Of a stretch of DNA of 11,058 nucleotides, positions 5,619 to 11,058 are shown piece after piece. The stretch comes from an uncultured Thermoleophilia bacterium (GTDB taxonomy: Bacteria; Actinomycetota; Thermoleophilia; UBA2241). Where the stretch lies: NCBI GenBank assembly GCA_903921965.1, contig CAIXSE010000238.1, positions 1-11,058 on the forward strand. The letters are read 5' to 3'. Below the pieces are notes generated by a model. That model did no database searches, had not been told where the DNA came from, and saw only the letters and a program-made list of their open reading frames with translations. Position 1 is the stretch's first letter. Each line of letters starts with the position of its first letter. The position numbers were made by a program, and so were the translations under genes.

Positions 5619-7658
5619 TCACGCTCCCTTGTCGTCGATGAGCGCGGGCCGGGCGGCGCGCGTCCGGGGCAGCTCCACGTGGAAGGTGGTGCCGCGCCCC
5701 GTCTCGGTGTCGAACCAGATGGTCCCGTTGTGCATCTTGACGATGCCGTAGGTGATGGGCAGGCCGAGGCCGGTGCCCTTGCCGATGCTCTTGGTGGTGA
5801 AGAACGGCTGGAAGACCTTGTCGCGCGCGCTCTCGGGGATGCCGTCTCCCTCGTCGCGGACGGCGAAGTGCACGCGTCCGCCCTCCGGCGCCTCGACGGC
5901 CGAGACCGTCACGACGCCGCCCCTGCCCTCCATGGCCTCGACGCCGTTCTTGACGAGGTTCACGAGGACCTGGGTCATCTGGTCGCGGTCGAGGTCGGCG
6001 CGCAGGCCGGGCGCCACGTCCACGGCGAACTGCACGAGGTGGGGCCCGGGCGCGACGGTGGCGACGGCGGAATCCACCGCCTGCTGCACGACCTCGCGGA
6101 CGTCGACGTCCTCGAGGTGGACACGGCTCTGGCGGGCGAAGTCGAGCAGGTTGCTGACGATGGCCTTGCAGCGCTGGCTCTCGTCGGCAACGAGCTTGAG
6201 GTCGTGGGCGAGGTCGTCGCGCCCGGCGAGCTTCTTCCCGAGGATGTGCGTGTAGAGCAGGATCGTGCTGAGCGGGTTGTTCAGCTCGTGCGCGACCCCG
6301 GCCGCCATCTGGCCCATGGAGGCGAGCTTCTCGGAGTTGATGATGTGGCGGTGGACCTCGCGCATCTCGCTCCACGGCACGTTCAGCTCGACGCAGACGC
6401 GCTCGGCCTGGTCGATCATGAACGGCAGGCACATGGCGTCCTCGGCCATGCCGCCGTGCACGGCGACCGCCTTGGCGCGGCAGGTCGGGTAGCCGCAGGC
6501 GCCGCAGTTGAGTTCGTCCTCGGGGAAGAACTTGTTGGTCCGCGCGAGGATCTCGCGGAGCTCCTCCTCGGTGGGCTCGGGGAGGCGCTGGTCGTCGGCG
6601 ACGTAGCGGCGGCCGAGGTCGAGGCCGGCGAAGGCGTCCGGCTCCGCCGGACCGGGCGCGCCGGCCTCGTCTTCCGCGGCCGCCGCCCTGCAGGCCGCCA
6701 CGTACGCGCTCACGCGGCGCTTGCGCAGCAGCCCGGGCTGGGAGGAGCTGATGCCCGGGCCGCAGTAGCAGCCGCGGCACATGAGCGCCTCCACGAGGAG
6801 CGGCCCGTCCGTCTCGATCCGCGTGAGGCTGTCGAGCACCTCGACGGTCTCGTCGTGGCCGCTGACGACGAGGACCTCGGGGTCGAGCATCCCGCGGTCC
6901 AGCCCGGCGCTCTCGAGCAGGCCGCCGGGCAGGGGGAAGATCCGCGCGCGCCCGGCGGCCGGCGGGTCCCAGGCGGCGGGCGCCGCGGCGGCCACGTCCA
7001 CGCCGCGCGCCGTCAGCAAGCGGTGCGCCTCCTGGAGCGTCAGGACCTCGTCCACCACGCCCTGCACCGCCTCGTCGCGCATCTCGGCCTTCTTGGCCAC
7101 GCACGGCCCGACGAACACGCAGCGCACGTCGTCCCCGTACAGCTCGCGCACGGCGAGGGCGGTCGCCACCATCGGCGACACGACGGGGACGAGCCGGCCG
7201 ACCAGCTCCGGCACGTACTTGCGCACGTACTCGGACACGGCCGGGCACGTGGTGGCGATGTGCACGCCGTCCGCGTGCTCCCTCAGGTGCCGGGCGTAGG
7301 CCCGGCTGACGAGATCGGCACCCTGCGCGACCTCGACGACGCGGTCGAAGCCGGCCGCCCTGAACGCGCCGGCCACCTGCGCGGCGGGCTCGGCGAAGCC
7401 CGCCGGGAAGGACGGCGCCAGCAGCGCCACGACGGGGGCGTCGCCGTCGAGCAGCGCGAGCGCGCGGTCGAGCCCGCTCAGGTACGTCTTGGCGTTCTGC
7501 GAGCACACGAGCGTGCAGTTGCCGCAGGCGATGCAGCGGCCTTCGACGACGAAGGCCTGCCCGTCCTCGATGCGGATCGCCTCGGCCGGGCAGTCGCGCA
7601 CGCAGGTGTAGCAGCGCCGGCAGTTCTGCTTGATGGTGGTGATGATGGTGCCGCCCAT
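5619..7658 (-). CDS. [FeFe]-hydrogenase-like iron-sulfur sensor fused to a histidine kinase
   Basis: This 679-residue fusion predicts a cytoplasmic redox or H2 sensor. Two 4Fe-4S ferredoxin motifs come first (Cys13/16/19/23 and Cys42/45/48/52). A divergent [FeFe]-hydrogenase large-subunit domain follows (about 72-325), with Cys138 (TTCPAVSEY), Cys186 (GPCVAKKAEM) and a C294-x2-C297-x-C299 segment (MCRGCYCGPG). A second Fe-S domain of the CxxCGxxxC type has Cys385/388/393 and Cys410. A linker (about 415-440) leads to HisKA with His457 (VAHELNNP) and an HATPase with Asn571, DEGDGIP (602-608) and GKGTGLGL (626-633). The proton-relay Cys of catalytic enzymes is Thr137 here and the third motif is altered, so sensing rather than fast catalysis is expected. 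It resembles HsfB/HydS-type hydrogenase-like regulators known beside clostridial hydrogenases. It starts 10 nt after hydA, with GGAGGA upstream. What it binds (H-cluster, plain 4Fe-4S, or neither) is not visible. Confidence 0.88.
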   Translation of the reverse strand: MGGTIITTIKQNCRRCYTCVRDCPAEAIRIEDGQAFVVEGRCIACGNCTLVCSQNAKTYLSGLDRALALLDGDAPVVALLAPSFPAGFAEPAAQVAGAFRAAGFDRVVEVAQGADLVSRAYARHLREHADGVHIATTCPAVSEYVRKYVPELVGRLVPVVSPMVATALAVRELYGDDVRCVFVGPCVAKKAEMRDEAVQGVVDEVLTLQEAHRLLTARGVDVAAAAPAAWDPPAAGRARIFPLPGGLLESAGLDRGMLDPEVLVVSGHDETVEVLDSLTRIETDGPLLVEALMCRGCYCGPGISSSQPGLLRKRRVSAYVAACRAAAAEDEAGAPGPAEPDAFAGLDLGRRYVADDQRLPEPTEEELREILARTNKFFPEDELNCGACGYPTCRAKAVAVHGGMAEDAMCLPFMIDQAERVCVELNVPWSEMREVHRHIINSEKLASMGQMAAGVAHELNNPLSTILLYTHILGKKLAGRDDLAHDLKLVADESQRCKAIVSNLLDFARQSRVHLEDVDVREVVQQAVDSAVATVAPGPHLVQFAVDVAPGLRADLDRDQMTQVLVNLVKNGVEAMEGRGGVVTVSAVEAPEGGRVHFAVRDEGDGIPESARDKVFQPFFTTKSIGKGTGLGLPITYGIVKMHNGTIWFDTETGRGTTFHVELPRTRAARPALIDDKGA

Positions 7659-7668
7659 CGGTCCTCCG

Positions 7669-9387
7669 TCAGGCCGTCGCCGCGGCGCGGCTGCGGTCGG
7701 TGTACGTGCGGTGCAGCAGGCGGTGGGAGGCCTCGCCCAGCGGGCGCCCGAGCAGGCTCTCGTAGAGCGCCCGCACGTCGGCGTTCTCGTGCGCGCGCCG
7801 GGCCCGGGAGCGCCTGTCCACCTCGTACAGGCGCTCCACCCGCCGGCGTACGTCGGCGGCCTCGGAGCCGTACGGCTGGCCGCCGCCGCCGACGCAGCCG
7901 CCGGGGCAGCTCATGACCTCCACGAAGTGGAGTCCGGCGGCGGGGTCGACGAGCCCGCCGAGCGCCTTCTTGACGTTCCCGAGGCCGTCCACGACGGCGA
8001 CCTCGAGGCGGGCGTCGCCGGCGGTGACGCTGAAGCGGCGCACGCCTTCACGGCCGCGGGCCTCGGCGACCCTGGGGTCGCAGGCGCCGCCCGCGGCCCC
8101 GGCCAGCTCCGCCGCGGAGCGCAGGGCCGCCTCCATCACGCCGCCGCTGGCGGCGAACAGGCGGCCGGCGCCGGTGGCCTCCGCGAACGGCGCGTCCAGC
8201 GGCACGCGCTCCGTGAGGCGCGCGAAGTCCACGCCGAAGCGGCGCCACAGGTGCGCGAGCTCGCGCGTCGTGAGCACGTAGTCGACGTCGTGAGACTCGC
8301 CCGCCTCGGCCTTCTTTGCGGTGCAGGGCATGACGGACACGACGACGAGGCGGCGGCCGCCGAGCCCGGCGTACGCCGGGTACAGCTCGCGGATCAGCGC
8401 CCCGGCCATCTGCTGCGGGCTCTTGCACGTGGAGAGGTGCGGGATCAGCTCGGGGTGCTGCGTCTCGACCCAGCGGACCCACGCCGGGGAGCAGCTGGTG
8501 AACAGCGGCAACGGCCCGCCGTCCTGCAGGCGCCGGAGAAGCTCCGACGTCTCCTCGAGCACGGTGAGGTCGGCGGCGAAGCTCGTGTCGAACACGGCGT
8601 CGAAGCCGACCCGCTTCAGCGCCGCCGCCAGCCGCTCGAGCGTGGTCCGCACGCCCTGGCTCCGGCTGTGCCCTTCGAGCAGCGTGGCCGGCACGGCCGG
8701 GGCGACCTGCGCGACCACCACGGTGCCGGGGTCGGCGAGCGCGGCGACGACCTCGTCGACCTGGTCACGCTCGACCAGCGCCCCGGTCGGGCACGCGCGC
8801 GCGCACTGCCCGCAACTCACGCACGCGCTGACGTTCAGCCCCGGGCTGAAGCCCGGCGCGACCCGTGTGGTGAAGCCGCGGCCGCTGAAGTCGATGGCCC
8901 CGACGCCCTGCACCTCGTGGCACATCGTGACGCAGCGGCCGCAGAGCACGCACTTCTCGGGGTCGCGCCACAGCGCCGGGGAGCTGATGTCGAGGGCGTG
9001 CTCGCGGACGGCGCCGACGAAGCGCCGGCGCCGCACGCCGAGGTCGCCGGCCAGGGCGGCGAGCTCACACGTGCCCTCACGCACGCAGGAGAGGCAGTCC
9101 TGCGGGTGCGCGGCCACGAGCAGCTCCAGGATCGCGCGGCGGGCCTTGAGCACCCGCGGGGTGTGCGTGCGCACGACCATGCCCTCGGCCGCCTCGAGCG
9201 TGCAGCTCGTGAGCAGCCGCGGCGAGCCCTCGACCTCCACGACGCAGAGGCGGCAGGAGGCGGCGGGGCTCGGGGCCCAGTCCAGGGAGCACAGGTGCGG
9301 GATCTCGATGCCGGCCCGGGCGGCCGCCCTCAGGACGGTCTCGCCCTCGGTCGCGTCGATCGTCGTGCCGTTGACGGTGAGTCTCAT
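7669..9387 (-). CDS. hydA: [FeFe]-hydrogenase catalytic subunit HydA
   Basis: This 572-residue subunit interconverts H2 with protons and electrons. An N-terminal 2Fe-2S ferredoxin domain has Cys33/45/48/62. The His-ligated 4Fe-4S site is His94/Cys98/Cys101/Cys107, and two further 4Fe-4S clusters use Cys146/149/152/156 and Cys189/192/195/199. The H-cluster domain (about 215-560) has TSCSPAW (297-303), MPCTAKKAE (353-361, Cys355) and EVMSCPGGCVGGGG (490-503, Cys494/498). Proton-path residues Glu279, Glu282, Cys299 and Ser319 match the Clostridium CpI pattern. Position 300, a Cys ligand in CpI, is Ser. An upstream in-frame start at 9453 gives a non-homologous Arg/Pro-rich lead that overlaps hydB; the ATG at 9387 has AGGAG five bases upstream and begins the ferredoxin fold. 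It lies 11 nt after hydB. With HydB it would form the NAD-linked, possibly bifurcating, HydABC complex. Maturases are not in view. Confidence 0.94.
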   Translation of the reverse strand: MRLTVNGTTIDATEGETVLRAAARAGIEIPHLCSLDWAPSPAASCRLCVVEVEGSPRLLTSCTLEAAEGMVVRTHTPRVLKARRAILELLVAAHPQDCLSCVREGTCELAALAGDLGVRRRRFVGAVREHALDISSPALWRDPEKCVLCGRCVTMCHEVQGVGAIDFSGRGFTTRVAPGFSPGLNVSACVSCGQCARACPTGALVERDQVDEVVAALADPGTVVVAQVAPAVPATLLEGHSRSQGVRTTLERLAAALKRVGFDAVFDTSFAADLTVLEETSELLRRLQDGGPLPLFTSCSPAWVRWVETQHPELIPHLSTCKSPQQMAGALIRELYPAYAGLGGRRLVVVSVMPCTAKKAEAGESHDVDYVLTTRELAHLWRRFGVDFARLTERVPLDAPFAEATGAGRLFAASGGVMEAALRSAAELAGAAGGACDPRVAEARGREGVRRFSVTAGDARLEVAVVDGLGNVKKALGGLVDPAAGLHFVEVMSCPGGCVGGGGQPYGSEAADVRRRVERLYEVDRRSRARRAHENADVRALYESLLGRPLGEASHRLLHRTYTDRSRAAATA

Positions 9388-9392
9388 GGGAG

Positions 9393-9397
9393 CTCCT
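9393..9397 (-). promoter_or_regulatory. Ribosome binding site that fixes the hydA start
   Basis: AGGAG on the minus strand lies five bases before the ATG at 9387, in the 11-nt gap after hydB. It supports that start over an in-frame codon at 9453 that would overlap the hydB coding end. Confidence 0.65.
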
Positions 9398-9398
9398 C

Positions 9399-11058
9399 TC
9401 AGGCCACGGCCAGGACGGCGCGGCGGGGGCACGCGTCGGCGCAGGCACCGCACCCGGTGCAGCGGTCGACGACGATGGAGTGGGCGAACTTGCGCTTGCC
9501 GACGATGGCCTCACTGGGGCAGTTCCTCGCGCAGAGGGCGCAGCCTGTGCAGAGCTCGGCGTCGATGTCGAACACACGCAGTCCGGTGCAGGCGCCGGCG
9601 GGGCAGGCGCTCTCCATGATGTGGGCCTCGTACTCGTCGCGGAAGAACCGCAGCGTGCTGAGCACCGGGTTGGCTGCGGACTGGCCCAGGCCGCAGAGCG
9701 ACGTCTCCTTGACGGTCTCGGCGAGCTCCTCGAGGTGGAGGATCCCGCGGAACCGCTCGAGGCGGCGGCGCTCGTCGCCCACCGGCCGCTCCGTCAGCTC
9801 GCTGAGGATCTCCAGCATGCGCGTGGTGCCCTCGCGGCACGGCGCGCACTTGCCGCAGCTCTCGTTGCGGATGAACTCCATGAAGAACCTGGCGACGTCG
9901 ACCATGCAGGAGCGCTCGTCCATCACGACCATGCCGCCGGAGCCCATCATGGCGCCGAGCTCCTGGAGCGTGTCGTAGTCGATGGGCACGTCCAGCAGGT
10001 CCTCCGGGATGCAGCCGCCGCTGGGGCCGCCGATCTGCACCGCCTTGATGCGGTGCCCGTCGGGGGCGCCGCCGCCGATGCCGCAGACGACCTCGCGTAG
10101 CGGCGTGCCCACCGGGACCTCGACGAGGCCGGTGTGCCGCACACGGCCGGAGAGCGCGAAGACCTTCGTGCCGGCCGCCTCGCCGGCGCCGAGGCCGCGG
10201 AACCAGGCGGCGCCGCGGCCGACGACGGCCGGCACGTTGGCCAGCGTCTCGACGTTGTTCAGCACCGTCGGGCGGCCGTGCAGGCCGGCCACGGCGGGGT
10301 ACGGCGGGCGGGGACGGGGCATGCCGCGCCCGCCCTCGATGCTCGCCAGGATCGCCGTCTCCTCGCCGCACACGAAGGCGCCGGCGCCTTTCTTGATGGT
10401 GATGTCGAAGTCGACGAGGCTGCCGAGGATGTCGCGCCCGAGCAGGCCGGCCACGCGGCACTGGTGGATCGCCTCGGCGAGCCGCTCGATGGCCAGCGGG
10501 TACTCGGCGCGGCAGTACACGTAGCCCTTGGTGGCGCCGATGGCGTACGCCGCGATGAGCATGCCTTCGATCACGCGGAACGGGTCACTTTCGAGCACGG
10601 CGCGGTCCATGAACGCGCCGGGATCGCCCTCGTCGGCGTTGCAGATGAGGTACTTCTGCGCGCGCGGCTGCTCCAGTGCGACTTTCCACTTGCGCCCCGT
10701 CGGGAAGCCCGCCCCGCCGCGACCGCGGAGGCCGGAGGCGGCGACCTCGTCGCAGACCTCCGCCGGCGTCATGTCGGTGAGCGCCCTGGCGGCGGCACGG
10801 AAGGCGCCGGCGGCCAGGGCGGCGTCGAGGCTGCCGGGGTCGACGACGCCGCAGCCCTCCAGCACCACGCGCGTCTGACGCGCGAAGAACGGCGTGTCGC
10901 GCAGCGGCGGCACTTCGGCGTAGAGGCCTTGGGGATCGTCGTACCAGCCCAGAAGCAAGCGGTTGCGCAGCTCGCCGCGCGCGAACACCGCCTCGAGGAA
11001 CTCGTCGATGGTCTCGGGCCCGAGGTCGCAGTAGCTGAGCCGCACGCCGTCGGCGGCC
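9399..11058 (-). CDS. hydB: NuoF-like diaphorase subunit HydB of the [FeFe]-hydrogenase (5' end off right edge)
   Basis: There are 552 residues in the window and the frame is still open at the edge. A GTG at 11045 is not the likely start: the first visible 50 residues align by eye with the end of the N-terminal thioredoxin-like 2Fe-2S domain of HydB/HndC proteins, so roughly 70-100 residues are missing. Numbering from that GTG, the NuoF core has GRGGAGFPTGRKW (108-120), NADEGDPGAFMDR (136-148) and GAGAFVCGEETA (220-231) for FMN and NAD binding, and a 4Fe-4S site at Cys397/400/403 and Cys451. The C-terminus carries two ferredoxin clusters, Cys499/502/505/509 and Cys529/532/535/539, plus a Cys481/Cys486 pair in ACPAGAC. 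The subunit exchanges electrons between NAD(H) and HydA. C-terminal ferredoxin domains fit the HydB/HndC type rather than respiratory NuoF. A NuoE-like HydC is expected beyond the right edge. Confidence 0.93.
   Translation of the reverse strand, partial: AADGVRLSYCDLGPETIDEFLEAVFARGELRNRLLLGWYDDPQGLYAEVPPLRDTPFFARQTRVVLEGCGVVDPGSLDAALAAGAFRAAARALTDMTPAEVCDEVAASGLRGRGGAGFPTGRKWKVALEQPRAQKYLICNADEGDPGAFMDRAVLESDPFRVIEGMLIAAYAIGATKGYVYCRAEYPLAIERLAEAIHQCRVAGLLGRDILGSLVDFDITIKKGAGAFVCGEETAILASIEGGRGMPRPRPPYPAVAGLHGRPTVLNNVETLANVPAVVGRGAAWFRGLGAGEAAGTKVFALSGRVRHTGLVEVPVGTPLREVVCGIGGGAPDGHRIKAVQIGGPSGGCIPEDLLDVPIDYDTLQELGAMMGSGGMVVMDERSCMVDVARFFMEFIRNESCGKCAPCREGTTRMLEILSELTERPVGDERRRLERFRGILHLEELAETVKETSLCGLGQSAANPVLSTLRFFRDEYEAHIMESACPAGACTGLRVFDIDAELCTGCALCARNCPSEAIVGKRKFAHSIVVDRCTGCGACADACPRRAVLAVA

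Noticed and set aside
5430..7916. Very long open frame (about 828 codons) on the plus strand opposite the kinase genes
   Set aside because: Its translation is a low-complexity run of Arg, Gly, Ala, Val and His with no recognisable domain, and it lies antisense to genes with complete catalytic motifs. It is the expected by-product of high-GC codon usage.
7630..9978. Long plus-strand open frame (about 782 codons) antisense to hydA and hydB
   Set aside because: Same biased composition and no motifs. The minus strand has every hydrogenase cysteine motif in frame, so the plus-strand frame is a shadow.
11043..11045. GTG at 11045 as the start of hydB
   Set aside because: The frame stays open to the window edge, and the residues around the GTG match the interior of the thioredoxin-like domain of HydB homologues by eye, so the gene continues off the window.
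9399..11058. HydB as NuoF of respiratory complex I
   Set aside because: The neighbour is an H-cluster HydA, the protein has two extra C-terminal ferredoxin clusters and a fused N-terminal domain end, and no other nuo genes are present.

Overview
This is a G+C-rich bacterial stretch with tightly packed genes: most third codon positions are G or C, and the opposite strands are full of long accidental open frames. The gene content points to an organism with anaerobic or facultatively anaerobic hydrogen metabolism. I cannot fix the lineage from this window alone. High-GC anaerobic Actinobacteria-like or Chloroflexota-like groups are plausible, but that is inference. I saw no RNA genes, mobile elements or CRISPR array.

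Left region (1-833). The 5' end of methionyl-tRNA synthetase (metG) runs off the left edge on the minus strand. A flavoredoxin-like flavin reductase lies 10 nt upstream of it on the same strand. A 143-nt divergent intergenic region follows, with a candidate -10 box for the rightward unit and an imperfect hairpin in the likely leader of the flavin reductase.

Middle region (834-3686, plus strand). Three genes are very likely one operon: an Lrp/AsnC regulator, a class III PLP aminotransferase with a four-cysteine insert, and an agmatinase/arginase-family ureohydrolase. The set suggests breakdown of a guanidino compound: urea is cut off, then the freed terminal amine is transaminated. Guanidinobutyrate to GABA to succinate semialdehyde, or agmatine to putrescine to aminobutanal, are the best candidates. 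The substrate cannot be read from the sequence.

Right region (3710-11058, minus strand, read right to left). This is a five-gene hydrogenase and signalling operon with gaps of 3-22 nt. It runs hydB (NuoF-like diaphorase subunit, 5' end off the right edge), hydA (catalytic [FeFe]-hydrogenase subunit with the full N-terminal Fe-S relay), a histidine kinase fused to a hydrogenase-like iron-sulfur sensor module, a stand-alone receiver protein, and a second kinase with an N-terminal receiver (REC-PAS-HisKA-HATPase). HydA plus HydB are the core of a multimeric NAD-linked, possibly electron-bifurcating, HydABC enzyme. HydC and the HydE/F/G maturases are not in the window. The three downstream proteins look like a phosphorelay that reads redox or H2 state through an Fe-S or H-cluster-like centre. 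None of the three carries a DNA-binding or other recognised output domain, so the end point of the relay is unknown. This relay, together with a Ser in place of a usual H-cluster ligand Cys in HydA, is the most interesting content. The two convergent units end back to back at a 16-bp perfect palindrome.
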